This document shows, one piece after another, positions 26,701 through 39,215 of a stretch of 64,000 nucleotides of DNA. This stretch comes from Ancylostoma caninum. Its lineage: Eukaryota > Nematoda > Chromadorea > Rhabditida > Ancylostomatidae. Location: the NCBI GenBank assembly GCA_037903475.1, contig JBAJFG010000172.1:186001-250000 (forward strand). Reading direction: 5' to 3'. The notes beneath the pieces were generated by a model, which did not search any database, was not told where the DNA came from, and worked only from the letters and a program-made list of their open reading frames with translations. Every line of letters starts with the position of its first letter. Position 1 is the first letter of the stretch. The position numbers were made by a program, and so were the translations under genes.

Positions 26701-28261
26701 CCGTTCACTTCCCAGGATGTCCGTAATCTTTCTCGGAACGGGGATATCCCGAAAACTTTTAAAAGTCACGTGAGGACACCGTGGGGACTTCAGCTGCCCT
26801 CGGACTTCCTCCTCGACAAACTCCAAGGTATTTATCCCATTCTTCCGGTAAAATCTGCCCTTTTCTCTGGGTAATTATATCCTCTTAAAGAAAAGGGTAC
26901 ATTCATCCGCTACGCTTGTTTTTGGAAACAATTTTTCCAGTGCTGCTACTGCTCAAGAATCCTAGCTATTTTCGCGAGTTCCAAATTTTTTTCCCTTGGG
27001 AAAACCCCAGGGCTCTCTTCAGGCTCAGCGAATGATCAGGCGCTCGTGTTACTACTTCCTAATCCTTTTATTTTGTCTGATGGCCAGAGATTCCTTGAAC
27101 TTGTGTTGAGTACATGCGCGTGTGTTCTCCTAGTACACGAGACGTGATTCCGGAAAAGGGCAATTAGATCTATGAAATTTCCCTTAGTCATTTCCTATCG
27201 CCAGTAGCGCCAATCCTAAACATGTGATCCATCATAATTATGAATTTCATATGTGGACCTGATGCTCCGAATGGCCCGCGGACCCGACGGCGCGGTCCCA
27301 CTGGTTTTTGAGCTTTGAAGCGGCGTGTCAAAGCACATGTATAGATATTTGTTTTCGCTTCCTAGACACTCCATAGAACTATGAACGCCGCCGGCGGTCA
27401 TCTAAAGGTGAAATGGTCTATGAACGCGTAAAAAACACAACTGTCACGAAGCGAAGGCGCTATTTTTAGCGACTAGTGCTAAAGATATGCGGGAAATGCG
27501 CGATTATGTGAAGCGATACGATTTTCTAAGCAGAAATTGCGACGGAAAAGTTCATGGAATTTCCTTGGGAAGCTTGAGAATCTAGGGATAAGGGTTGGGA
27601 TCGCTACTAGCGCAGCAGAGGGGTAGGGGTTTTGCAAACTGAGGAAGAGCTACCATTATCATGTCGAGGAATTTTTCTAGAATTCTCACGAACATATAAG
27701 TTCGTAACCAAACTAGCTCCACTGTCCAGAAATCCAGAAACCCCCGCAAAGAGGCGAATACTGCTGCTATTTGATGGGAACTCCCTGTAAGTTCAAAATT
27801 ACCTTAGAAGGCTCACAAATGCTTAATTATTCGGCTTAAGATAGTCGAATCGTTCCAGAACCCTCCAGGAATTCCCGTCAAGCTTCCTAGATCACTTTAA
27901 CCGGGAACAAGATCGAAAATCTCTTGTTTACAGCCGTACCTCGAACATTCAACCTGGAAGTAATTATGAGCCTATTCAGTATGCTAGACAAAAAACAAAA
28001 CGTCATGTTCGGTACTTTGTGACATGGAACAGCTGACGTGTCACCTGCGGTAGTTCTCCTGGTCTAATAAAATATTTTCGAGGAAAATATGAGACATAAA
28101 GTCCAATGAGGTCATGTGTTCGCCGTCTGGCTGCCGAGAAATCCACTGAGGATTTCATGGCTGATGCTATTCTGGTGCACTGCTTAGCCTGGGGGTGGGG
28201 GAGGTTCTATAGTTTCTGAGTGGCCTAAACGGTAAAACTTTACCAGTTCTAAGTCCGGATG
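20763..28261. other. gene-free DNA
   Basis: No coding region is supported. It contains poly-C tracts at 21078-21087 and 23016-23030, a family D relic at 22767-22797, a GGACGAGTT word at 22830, and a hairpin (GTCGGCTGC at 24798, GCAGCCGAC at 24820). Near 25,228 an ATG is followed at once by GTGAGA after a GC-rich stretch, which could be a tiny first exon, but nothing ties it to a gene. Confidence 0.4.
22767..22797. repeat. family D palindromic repeat, copy 5 (diverged)
   Basis: CAGCAGTACGATGCCAGGTT then GATAGCAGCAC; left arm identical to copy 4, remainder diverged. Confidence 0.5.
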
Positions 28262-28543
28262 CTCCACTCAAAGGATAGGTTACCTCATTGAGATGGGTAT
28301 GATTACCCATGGGTAGCAGTAGGGTCAGTAGGGTACAGGGGTCTCATGCATCATGGAGATTATCACAGGTAAACGTGTTAACACTCTGCAAACTCTTCCA
28401 TCGCTAACAAGATTATTACCCTGGGTAATCCTGATGCATCCTGGCCCAGACGTCACGTAAGGGTAATCATGTTGGTGGGTGCCAGGTAGAGGGTAAGCTT
28501 GGGTACTTTAACATGTTTACCATGGGTAATCTCAATGTTGCAT
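28262..28543. repeat. MITE family A copy 4 (compound)
   Basis: Several family A ends in about 280 bp: ATTACCCATGGGTA near 28,302, an internal TTACCCTGGGTAATCCTGAT, and right end TTTACCATGGGTAATCTCAA. Confidence 0.8.
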
Positions 28544-31500
28544 CTGGTCACTGGTGGCGTGGCAAACCAGTGTGAGTCATGTCTGTGCAGACATCCTGAT
28601 TATCCGTCATGCCGTACTTTCAGCTTTACCTTGTTGAGTTGTTTATGTTCCTAGTTGTCCATCTTTGCGGGTACATGACTAGGTAAATAAGTAAATAAAT
28701 AAACAAGTTAATATAAGTGATTTCCCCTGGTCCGCACCCAGACTGTTGTTTTCCTGACTGACTAGTACATCGAAATAGCCTCCTGTTTTGCAGCCGCTTT
28801 TGATCATTGAACCCCCACCACGTAGAGACAACCTTTCAAAGCAGTTACGAAGCAACGAAGCCACCTTAAGGTCTTCCTTCACCTGATTAGCTGCATCAGC
28901 TGGGATTAAACTTCCATGCAGATCCACCCTGCTAATCAGTTAATCACCAACACCGCCACCTTCACCCCTATAGCCACCTCCAGCTAGCTGTCGTCATGCA
29001 GGCGATGTAGGCGTTGCCTGAGCTCAACGTGGAACACATCCTCGTCGCCCACGCGTAACTGATCGTATGTATACATCGCATACATATGTACGCAGTGAAA
29101 CAACGTCGTCAACGACGCCATTCCGCGGTGCTGTTGAATCAGCTGATCGGCTGGGACGACGACGACGACGTCGTTGTCGTCGTGGTGGTTTCATGTGATT
29201 TCGGTGGCACCGACAGCCGCTGCCGATGTTATTTATTCTTCGCTCTTCGCCTGTAAGTTCCAATAGTTGTTCCATTAACTCATCGCCGAGTGGTAGATGA
29301 TGCATGGGAGTGTGTGTTTACTTGTTACTGCATGCATACCTGTTGACGAACTGACTGATTTACTGTTTGAAGAACTTCGATGAGTTGTCTTTGTTCGGCG
29401 ACTACACGCCACGTCTTCTTGTTCCTTGCCACTTAATCACCTCGCCTAGCTGTCCACTAACTGTGTAACCTAGGATCCGCTGCTTTTTCCTGAATCCTAT
29501 AGACTATATTGTACTGAGTAACCCTATAGTAAGGTTTCTAGGGCTTTCCACAACCTTTGTGAATTCTACTCTCTCAGCTGATTTCAAAACGTCATCTGAG
29601 CATGTTTTCCACATCCAGGAACTGTCTAGTGCCCTGGAAAGAACGCCAGGATATCAAGGATCAGGATGTTGTTGCTTGGAAAGGATCTGGTCGTTAGTGT
29701 GCTATTTTATGCCCTTATCGGTTCTCTATAGCTACGCTAATTAACTACAGATTACAGCAGAGTCTAGCCTAGTCCATGGAGTCACAAAAATTCTGTACCT
29801 TGATGTGCTTTGACATACTACTCATCTAAACTAAATAAACTAACTAAAGTAAATTACTTCTCAGCTAAAATAATAGGTTATAGCGACTTCTGTTCCCTCT
29901 TTATGCTAGTAAAACCTGACCTAAATTCGTCAATCAGTCTTAAGGACCTTAGATCCTTAGCAAGGACCTCTAAGGAACACAACGCCTAAGACTCTTCAAT
30001 ACCTGTTTATACTACTTCCTTTCTACTACTATGGATCTTTCGACTCACTAAGGATCATAAACCATATCCCAGAGTCCAACGATGGTCAAATAGGCTATTC
30101 CCCAATAGAAATCAATCGCTGGAGCTGCATTCTGTGATTCGAGAGCCTCATGGATGGGGTCAAAGATCAAAAGACCAAGATTCCTGACCTCGGCGGAAGT
30201 GATCTTTCCTTTCTCATGGGGAATTCATTGTGATTGATAAGAATCGGGAAGTTGCAGGTCTTCCAGGATGAGCGAGTGAGTGCACTTGTCAACCTTAACG
30301 TACATCATATATTAGGTGTGCTAACCCTTGTGGTATCTTAGTCTCTGAGGGGTAGAAAAACCCTTAACTCCAAAGGTTTACAGCTCACTGGATTAGCAAC
30401 TGACCCTAAAATGAAGGTTTCAAAGATTGTAGATCAAAATATGGCTCTTTTTGGCCCCATAGGCTCATAAAGGCCCCTAACGGCACTAAGAACTATTTCG
30501 AGGCGAAGTTTCAAGCAAAACTGGCTCAGAAACCTAACACCCAATAATAAATTCCTATGGATTTGCACCTTAGGGCCCTTTGCCCTCAGGACACCTCTAG
30601 CAGCTCATATAACCAAGGTCTGGTGAACTTCTGGACATCTAACCTCGGTCAGCCCCTTTAGCCGTTTCCCATTAAGGCTGACCTGCTAAGGACTACTGAC
30701 CTAAGCGCTCAGTGTCATGCGTAATCCTTCCCCAATGGGATCACACCTCCTCCTACTGTTGAGGTCACTTGCACCCGTTAAGGAATGTCGGTGCAGACTT
30801 GACACTCCGACGCGTTAATAGCCACCCCGCAATAAACGGCATCGGATTACGGAAAACTCGCCGCATCCGTCCGAGCGTCCGTCCGGGTTCGTGTGTGGTG
30901 GGTGGATGGGTGTGGATGATGATTTCGAGTTCGGCGAGTCCTCATCTCGTCCGCAACCAGCCGGCCAGCCGTCGGCGGGTGTTCTTCTCTTCTTTTCCTG
31001 AAAGTCTTTTCAGGATATGTGGCGAGATAGGGCGTAATTTCGCCCTTACACCACCGCGACGGCGACGACTCGGAGTTTGCTCTGCCACCTGTTCCAATGC
31101 TGATCACTGATCGTATGCTCAATATCTTTACGACGTTCCTATAGTGTCATCAGGTCACCAAGTAAGCAGCAGCAGCGAGATAACTCGTCCACGCGCGGCG
31201 AACTGCGCGATCGCTGGAAAATTATGACCTTTCCTTGGTTTCCTCGGCTGGGGATTTTCAGCTGGTCACTTTCACTTGGCTATCGCTCACTAGGTCACAC
31301 TGTGTCGACGGCGATGGAAGGAAAACGCAGCCGCGGCCGCCGCGCCGAAATCCGTGTCATCCGGGGCGGATACAGTAGTTTTTTGCAGACAGCCGGCGAT
31401 TGCCGCGCGTTTTTCGCAAACGCCCGAACGCTCTCGCGTCTGGCGCACTCCGCCGCCGGCCACGCGCTCTAGGCCCCGTCTAGCCGTCTGACGCACTCCT

Positions 31501-34086
31501 CCACCACAGTGCTCTCTCAGCCTCACATGGTGTTGGCCACGCGCCAAGCGCCGCCCCGCACATCCCGCTCGCCGCCTGTCTGTCGCACGTTATTTCGTCG
31601 CTGTGCAGCCGTCCGCCGCCCCTTCGTCTTCTCGGCTTCCTCTTCCTCCGTCTTTCGGTCATACTTCGCTTCCTTACGGTCATCCCCGGCCATTCCCCGG
31701 GTAATCCGCGTCATTTGGCGCCAATCATTCGGTCATCGCCGGCTGGCTGCCGTCCATCGGGGCGTGCCGGGGGGCGTGGCCTGCGTGCATGACGTGCTGT
31801 GGCCCCGCCCACCAGTGCGTTCATTCCGCGATAAGTGCGTAGCTCTGTACGCGCGCCGCGTGTACTGTTCCCGAGACGCGCTGCAGGGTGTGTCCTTTAA
31901 TTAATGCGTGTGTGTGTATGTGTGTATGTATGTGTGTGACATTAACATCAACACGCCTAAGATTACATGGTTAGACAGGTTGGACACACGTCTTTACTGG
32001 ATCACTCCAATCGCTACATGTTTCTTCTCGATGCGACATGTTTCAACCTGTGCGTACACGCTCAGGCGTTATCACACATTTTATTCGCCGCATTTCTGCT
32101 CGCTGCTCATTTCTATTCACATCTTTATGAATTCGCTGCCTCTGCCTTTGCGTGACTTCATGCTTTTCTTTTTCCGTTAAATGTCATCGTTATGCGTGCG
32201 TTAATGGCGATATTTCTCTCGCTATGGCGCGAATATCTCCACATTTTGCTATTGTTTCAGATCAAGTGTTCGAATATACTGCGCTATATCTGGAAACGTG
32301 CAACGTTTCCAATCGAAGCTTGAAAAGTCTACCAGAAACAGACAATTGTGATTCGCGAAAGTTTCTCTATGTTTATGAGCCGTCTTCGAAAGATGGCGAT
32401 CGGAGGTCCTACAACGACAGACCGACCAGGTCCGTACTTGCTGTATTATATATTACATATCAGGGTTTAATACCCGTTTCTTTCTCTATTACTATTACAA
32501 TTCTACTCTACACAACTATTTCTGACCATCTGACCACCACCTGTGCAGTCTGGTTCTTTTAATTAGAACGGGACGTGCTTGTATGGTCATCAACTGTCAC
32601 CATTTGTTTTCTTCTCACTCCTGACATGAAAACTCGTCCACTAAGGAATGTGTGTGCCCATTGTCGCGCTCGATTTCACTCACGTGCGCAAGTAGCTCGC
32701 TCACTGTTCACGGAACGCTACGTGGTGGCGATAGTGTCCTACTTGTATACTAGTTACCCCATTGCTCCTCCTGCAGCTGATCCGCAAATAGAACGAACCC
32801 ACGCGCACGTTGACGACGACGAACGCGCGCGCGCTGATCACATGACGCACGCTCTTTTGGCTAGCGCGCGAGTAGTTAGTCCGCAGAAAATCGCGTTCAA
32901 AGCCGTGATTATCGTTCCTTCCTCTATCGCTCGTTGTTCGCATGCGGGCAACAAACAAGCACCTGTTCGTTGTATAGTGAGCGATGACGACGACGGCGAT
33001 GCCGAAAAGCTGCTTGCGGCGGCGCCGGCGTCGACGGCCTCGTGACGCTGCGGCGGCAATGTTGCGACATTTGCTTGTCATCACATGCGCGCCTTCCGTT
33101 TCCTCAGTACACTTTTCGATGTTTTGTGTTTGGTTTGCGCTTGCGCGCTCGGCTCGATGTGGTGCATGTGATTTGCGCAGCGCTTGACCGGTGAGAAACT
33201 TCGGAAAAGCGAATACTAAGGAAATGGGCGGAAAATCGCAACAAAAATGCAGAGTCCAGGCAAACTAGGATCAAAATCAGAGTCGCTAGTAGTGGAAAAC
33301 AATTAAAATCAGTAACTATCTTGGCTAACCGCTCGAAAGAAAATCTACTGTATCCAACAATTAGGATTTGCTAAAGAAATTTATTTCCCAATAATGACGT
33401 ACTTTTAACACCATAGAAATGGCATGGGTTTGTCATGCCTCTCTGGAGCCAGACAAAAGCCTTGATGTCTCTATTATTTGTAGGCAATAACCGTATAGAG
33501 TGCAATTCCAACATACTTCAGTGGATCTCCCCTCAAATGTAATTGTGAATGATAGAACTTCCTATTCATTGCAAAAACAGCGAAAAATTATAGCCCTTGT
33601 TGTATCACATCACACGTCAGAATCAGTATCAGAGTACAGGTTCCTTTTTGTTGCAGAAAAACCCTCATAGCGAAGTACATCGTGATGTCCACGTGATTTC
33701 CGGATGGAAAATTCACGGGGGGGGGGAGCCCCTTGTAATCTATTCGACGTGATCATTCGGCTGTTGTCCATAACACAAATAGTTTTTGTACAAGCAAAAC
33801 TGGCACTGATAGAGCCGGTTGTATCGCACGATTTGTGATTTCGCGCCATTTCGATTTCGTTGACAGTTCTCTTCTGCTGTTAAAGGGTTCCCCCGAGAGG
33901 TTGTAAATGAAAGTGTAAAGTTTTTATCGTACACAAGCGAAAATGCTATAAAAAATCTTCATGATATCTGGAGGAGGTGACAGTGTGCATACCCTTTCCT
34001 GTGGACAGTGCTAGCCTTACAAAGTATTAGTCAATATGGCTTCATTTTTCTGTTTCTATTCTAAATTTAAACATCACTATTTCTAG
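28544..34086. other. region upstream of the visible prk exons
   Basis: Probably contains the missing 5' exon(s), introns and promoter of prk, but none can be proved. Seen here: a (GAC)n/(GTC)n inverted stretch at 29155-29181, GC-rich DNA at 30,770-31,900 open in many frames, a TG-rich microsatellite at 31905-31938, GGACGAGTT words at 31181 and 32629, a GC-rich stretch at 32,800-33,060, and a 10-base poly-G at 33717-33726. Confidence 0.4.
32261..32429 (+). other. candidate upstream exon (unproven), possibly of prk
   Basis: A strong acceptor (attgtttcag) is followed by 55 open codons starting after two bases (QVFEYTALYLETCN...) and a possible donor, CAG then GTCCGT. The peptide is hydrophilic and coding-like, and it lies 1.7 kb upstream of the first certain prk exon on the same strand. 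Its end phase does not join directly to the exon at 34087, so another exon would be needed between. I do not recognise the peptide. Confidence 0.25.
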
Positions 34087-34241
34087 CACACGACTATGCC
34101 AACTTCAAACGTCAATACAAGCTCGGTGCAGAGCTTGGACGTGGCGGTTTCGGCACCGTTTATTGTGGATTCCGAATGTCCGACAACTTGACGGTCGCAT
34201 GCAAATACGTGATGCGTTCCAATGTAACCGAATGGGCTTGT
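34087..34241 (+). CDS. prk: prk exon: glycine loop and ATP lysine
   Basis: The acceptor is tttctag just before 34087 and the donor GTAAGT follows at 34242. The exon starts with two bases of a split codon and then 51 codons, ending in phase 0. It encodes the glycine loop GRGGFGTV and the lysine of VACKYV. The only early ATG in it is in the wrong frame, and the first in-frame Met lies after the glycine loop, so translation must begin in an upstream exon. Confidence 0.93.
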
Positions 34242-37200
34242 GTAAGTTTCTCTCATTCAGTGTGTTCGTTCGATTTTCCTTGTTTATGCTGACGAGGCGA
34301 CATTGTGGCACACGTGATTCGCTTGTTTCCGTGAGTGCGTGGAGCGACGCTGCTCTTAGGCAGCAGCATCAGCAGCCAGCAGTAGAAGCGTGGTTGTCGT
34401 CGTTGACGTGCAGTGAAATCAGCTGACTGCTGCTTGCATACCTGCCTGCACGAATGGAAAACATACGGCTCACATGTGCAGTCGGCGCCATATCGTTGGG
34501 TTTCTATGATTTATGACTAATTTTTGCGCAATTTCAGATGGATGGTCGAATGGTCCCTTTGGAAATCGTGCTACTGATGCGATGCCGAGGGATTCCCGGT
34601 GTGATTCAAACGATTGACTGGTTCGAACGCCCAGACGGCTACATGATTGTCATGGAACGGCCAAGTCCGTCCACTGACCTGTTCGACTATATCTCTGAAA
34701 AAGGCGCCCTCACCGAAAACGTTGCGCGTGACTACTTCCGCCAGGTTCGTGTCCCGGTTCCTTCGCAGATGACGTTTTTTTTTTTGTTGGTCGGCATGCG
34801 ATTTTGCAGCGGAGAAAGTGCATCTTTGTATAGGTGGTCGACACGGTGCTCGCGTGCTATCGTGTAAATGTCATCCATCGCGACATAAAGGACGAAAATC
34901 TGGTGGTCGACATGAAAAACGGTCTGGTCAAGTTGATCGACTTCGGATCAGGCGCCTTTCACAAAGAGGGACCTTATACCGACTTTGAAGGTTAGTTTTG
35001 AGCAGATTTGGTTTCTTGCAAGTGTTGCTTATCTTCTCCCTCTTCCCCAGTCCTGCTATCTATCAGTCGATCACTCGAACGCGGCGGCATTGCAGTCATG
35101 TGCCTTTGCGTCCTGCTTGTGCATGTTCTCGTTCACTTGCGTCTCTCTGGCGCCGCGCTTCTATCCGCAAGCTTCCGGTTTGTTAGTCACGGCTGTACGA
35201 AAAGAGAGCGTTGGTTTTCATTGACTTGAAACAATGCGTTTCTCTCGTGACCGCTTTTGAAAATTAGACCTACGGAAATGTGGATTTACGATTTCGTGAA
35301 CACATTAGTAAAAGATTGTCTTGTTCCTAATCGTTGCGAAATATGAGAGGTCATCTCGACATTGGAATGTGCCCCACGTCCACCCGCCTCCGTGAAGCAA
35401 TCGATTTGGCGATCGCTCGAGTCGTCTTGACTGGTACCAAGGTCTTTCTGTCGCCTCAGCCGCTGCTACTCCGGCGGTAGCAGCCAGATCGTCCTTTCCA
35501 CTGGAGCGCGCGCTGACCGTGCGCGGAAGTAGTTGTACGAAAATTCGCCTACCTCAGCTGGCACCAACCAAAGAGAGGACGCGACGAGCGCAAATAAATC
35601 GGTCACCGCACAGCCCGCCTTGCATTCCTTTCAAGTTGCGCGATGAGGGTGTGTTGGTATTGGCGATGCGCCAGGCAGCACCTCTTGGCTCCTCGCCAAA
35701 TCGTGGCCACTTTCCCGCGCGTTGACCTCGTCTGCGCGAGGGAACGAGGAGGTGGTACCACGTGACACTCGCTTTTGACCCGAATGAGCGAGACGAGGTG
35801 ACCGACCGCATACCGACCACCGTAAACAATCCGCGGAGATGGCCGACGAGCTGGCTACTTAGGCCCTATGAAGCGGAGTGGTTAACCGGTCACACTTTTG
35901 GTTGTAGTTCTTGCCTTCGTAGACGCTTTATTCTATGCACTTTTTCAGAATAGGGTAAGCTTAAATGACTTGACTTGCTAGGTTCTTTGCATAAGAGTGC
36001 AGCGCTTATCTCACCACTCACGAGACTATACTTGCGGTTCCCATCTCCCTAGAAACAAAGTGGGAAAATTGGCGCGTCGCCAAGTGAGGTGTTTTCGTTG
36101 AGGGAACGCTAATTGGACTGGCGGCGAGTGTTCGCTTCATGTCATGTCAACAAATGCGCCGCCTCGCATGGCCCCAAAGCTGCTCTGTTGTAGCTGCTTA
36201 CATGTCACGCGCTCCGCCGCTTTAAGGCGACGACTGGATATGGGAAGGTAGTAGCTGCCTGGTTGTCGCTAGGATCTCTCAGATCTTACTACGTCAGCCG
36301 GATCTCTTCAGTCCACTCTCAGACGTCCGAACGAGACATGCGCCGCTGACCGTTGACCTCAACCCAGTTGTTTACCGCTCAAGCCAAGATGCGCGCCACC
36401 ACCAGCCGGGCGACCCCAGCCACTTGTCTGCTGCCGCACCGGCAGTCCGGGTTATTCTGGGGGTCCAGGAATCTCTGGCCTCTCGCGTTGGCCGGTCGAA
36501 ATCAACGAAATTCGCCAGTAGCGATTGCTAATAGGCCAGCGAGAAGCGGCAGCCGCTGCGTTTCGCTACTCATCCAGTGGAAATGAATAGCCGAAATTGG
36601 CTTGTCTCGCCAGATGGGTTTGCACTCAACGCATTGAATCTCGTCGCCAGCTATAAAGCATCCCTCTAGTCATCGTCGCGCGAACCCCGGGGTGAATGAG
36701 TCAATGAGTGAGCGCTCGGGGTTGGCCGTTTGCCAGCCGGCAGCACATCACTGACAGGGTGTATACTTGGATGCTTGCTGGGTTTCGTCATCGTCGCGCG
36801 GACGATGTTGCGAAATCCCTGCGCACAGACGCGCTTAGACCTCACCCAGTTTAACCGGTCCACTGGCCTGCGAATAGCGCTGCTACTACTGGCTTTAGCT
36901 ATGCTCGTCGTGAGTTTGAAGAACCTCAATGAAACCTGACACGCATATGACGCATTACGCAGCTCATGTGTGCGTGTGCGCGGGAGGAGATTCCGTTGGA
37001 AATGTGCCAGTTGTTGAGTTCTGGCTGACAGCAGTATGCGAGGACGCGCTCGCGATGATATGAGGGGATCCTCAAAAGCTTCAGTGAGGAAATCTGGACG
37101 GCAAACAAGAAGGGCAATCGGTCAGCGAGGTTTCAATAGAGTCCACCTAGTGTTTGGCCTGCTAAAATTGCGGGAAATGACCGAGTTTTGCCCTTTCAAG

Positions 37201-39215
37201 GAGATTATCTTGCAAGAATAGTGTACTATTCTTGGCATGTATGCAGAGCTCGACGCAGTTTGCGTTGAAGTTTGCTCAGTGGACGTCACGTTTGCGCTCG
37301 CACGTGTGGTCACATTCCTTTCGTGTTCTTCCTCTAGCATCTGATTTTAGACCTCACGAGATCGGTGAAATCGCCTTGAAGGAAATGAGCCGCTGCCGGT
37401 GCTGCCGCTCTTGAGGCATTATTTGAGCTCCTAATTCCCAGTAATCCGACACCCAAAAGCAGCCTGTTGGTCGTGTGAGATTTCCCGCGCACTACTAGCA
37501 GCGCAGCCTGAACAAGCGGCCCGAGAGGACGAGGCTATTTAGTCGCCGAGGATCGCTAAGGTCACGTGCTGCTAGGCGCGGATTTGGCTCGAAGCCAGCA
37601 GCAGCGGCGAACGCGCGCCAATTACCTGGTATCGCCGGAGTGCGCAGGTGCGGGTGTGCGTGGCTCAAATCGCGCATGTAAAGGACGTTCACATTGAAGA
37701 CAGCGGACATTTCCCTGGCACTACCAGGAGCCAGCGCCTCCGTCTGGACCGGTTCCTCCGACCTGCGCGACCGCTCTCGCGCGCACCCGTCCAAAATCCT
37801 CTTGTTACTTTGCGTTTTGCAAGTAAAGTACATATGCTGCTGCTCCTTACCAGTGCATCGACAGTGGCGACTCGCACTCACCACACCTCAACGCCAAGTG
37901 CAAATAAGTGGCGGCTCTTTTTCCGTACAGTTCGTGCCAGGTTCTTTTGTTGCTTTGCGACGATCAGCCGCGCAAGCGCCCCAGCGTAGGGTTTCTCGCA
38001 TTGTCATCGTTTCTCGGCCATGACTCATTGCTCTCACGTGACTGTGCAAGCAGGCCAGCTGTCTGCAGAAAAGCGCATTCCAAATATTGCCCTTTTGCAA
38101 AATCGTGGACCGGTCATGTGAGTTCAAATATTGTTGTTGCAGGAACCCGCGTCTACAGTCCACCGGAGTGGATCGAGGAGTCGCGATACGATGGCCTCGA
38201 AGCTGCGGTCTGGTCCCTTGGTATACTTCTCTTTGATATGGTATGCGGTGACATTCCGTTCCGCAAGGACTCGGAAATCTGCAATGGACACCTACAATGG
38301 CGAAACCAACTTTCGGAAGGTGAGCTCTCGCGCCGTTTCTGTTGTGCAATTTTGCAACATCAGGTGCAATGTGTGCGCAACTGAATTCTGTTATGATTAC
38401 AGAGTGCAAAGACCTGATACGACAATGCCTCTCACGTGAGGGCAGCGATAGACCAACATTGGAAGAGATTCTGGAACATCCATGGATGCAAGTTCCAGAC
38501 GGAGTCGATGGTGCAGCAAAAAATGAGTTGAACGCTGGAAGACACAAGTTGGCGAGCGTCCCTGATCGTCTGGTGACGGAAGCGCAGATGCATTCGCATC
38601 CACGAGTTCCGCTCACGGCCACACGTTCGGATCAGTTTCTGCTGACCCCGTCAACGAGCAGCAGTGCGGCCACGACCGCATCGTCCACAAATTCAGCAGC
38701 GATATTTGAGGGAGCCACATTGGAGCGAGTTCCGCATCCGGAGGTTGGTGGATTTTCATTTTCATTGGAGCAGTGTAGAATTTCGTGGATTGGAGAAGCT
38801 TCTTCTTCTTTTGCTGGTCAATGGACTGCTCCAGTTCCCAGATTTCACACTGTGGAACTTTTTCTTTATGGGCTTGATGAGTTAACAATTGTAATTCCAG
38901 GTTCCACCGTTCACCACGAACCCCCGATTGCTCACTGGTGGACCAATCGGTTCACCGTGCCGACGCTACCCATTTCAACCGCGTCAGTCGACTCCCGTGG
39001 CCCCGCCACCAACCCAAACAACGTCGTCGCTTCCAGCAGCCGTCACAGCGACATCACTGACATCAATATCATCTGACTTGATGTCCGAACCAGAACGAAA
39101 GGACTCGTTCGGTTCAATGTGCACGGCATCAGCTCACTCGTCCGGCTCGTCCGGATACGGAACGACCACGCCGTCGCCACCTATGGCCGATGACTGCCCA
39201 CTGGCGACGTACTAG
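34087..39215 (+). CDS. prk: PIM-family serine/threonine protein kinase (six 3' exons of the gene; 5' end missing)
   Basis: Joining six exons (34087-34241, 34538-34744, 34834-34990, 38143-38319, 38403-38743, 38901-39215) gives 449 residues plus stop, with all splice phases matching. The kinase domain fills about residues 8-261: glycine loop GRGGFG at 17-22, ATP lysine in VACKY (K39), alpha-C Glu60, the ERP hinge with a second proline (91-95) typical of PIM kinases, HRDIKDEN (135-142), DFG (157-159), the TRVYSPPEW activation segment end (174-182), and HPWMQ near the C-lobe end. Vertebrate PIM kinases are small, constitutively active kinases promoting growth and survival; C. elegans has prk-1 and prk-2. 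Unlike PIM1, this protein continues about 190 residues as a Ser/Thr/Pro-rich, probably disordered tail. The first exon here begins in mid-codon, so the start codon is further upstream. It could be either prk paralogue. Confidence 0.95.
34538..34744 (+). CDS. prk: prk exon: alpha-C helix to hinge and helix D/E
   Basis: The acceptor is aatttcag and the donor GTTCGT; the intron before it is 296 bp. Sixty-nine codons, phase 0 on both sides. It carries the alpha-C glutamate in VPLEIVLL, the strand [12 protein letters not shown] and the PIM-like hinge ERPSP, followed by [12 protein letters not shown], which closely resembles vertebrate PIM. Confidence 0.94.
34834..34990 (+). CDS. prk: prk exon: catalytic loop and DFG
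   Basis: The acceptor is ttgtatag and the donor GTTAGT; the preceding intron is 89 bp. Fifty-two codons plus one base. It contains the catalytic HRDIKDEN, the metal-binding DFGSGA and the YTDFEG segment. All catalytic residues (His, Arg, Asp, Lys, Asn, then Asp-Phe-Gly) are intact, so the enzyme should be active. Confidence 0.95.
38143..38319 (+). CDS. prk: prk exon: activation segment end and C-lobe
   Basis: The acceptor is gttgttgcag and the donor GTGAGC. The exon completes the split Gly codon of the previous exon and gives TRVYSPPEW, then [19 protein letters not shown], the helix F region found almost unchanged in PIM kinases. The intron before it (34991-38142) is 3,152 bp, far longer than the other introns of this gene. 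The exon ends with one base of the next codon. Confidence 0.95.
38403..38743 (+). CDS. prk: prk exon: end of kinase domain and start of Ser/Thr-rich tail
   Basis: The acceptor is gattacag and the donor GTTGGT after CCGGAG; the preceding intron is 83 bp. It encodes [19 protein letters not shown] and HPWMQ, which close the kinase domain, and then a low-complexity tail with Ser/Thr/Ala runs. The open frame continues past 38743 to 39076 in the same phase, but the other splice product joins cleanly to the Pro/Ser-rich last exon. Intron retention would give an alternative tail. Confidence 0.9.
38901..39215 (+). CDS. prk: prk last exon: Pro/Ser/Thr-rich C-terminal tail
   Basis: The acceptor is gtaattccag and the exon runs 104 codons to TAG at 39213-39215. 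The tail begins VPPFTTNP and includes [17 protein letters not shown], many Ser/Thr and a [14 protein letters not shown] stretch. No domain is recognisable; the composition suggests an unstructured, phosphorylatable region. Codon use (many third-position C or G) matches the kinase exons, which supports it being coding. Confidence 0.88.
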   Translation, partial: VPPFTTNPRLLTGGPIGSPCRRYPFQPRQSTPVAPPPTQTTSSLPAAVTATSLTSISSDLMSEPERKDSFGSMCTASAHSSGSSGYGTTTPSPPMADDCPLATY

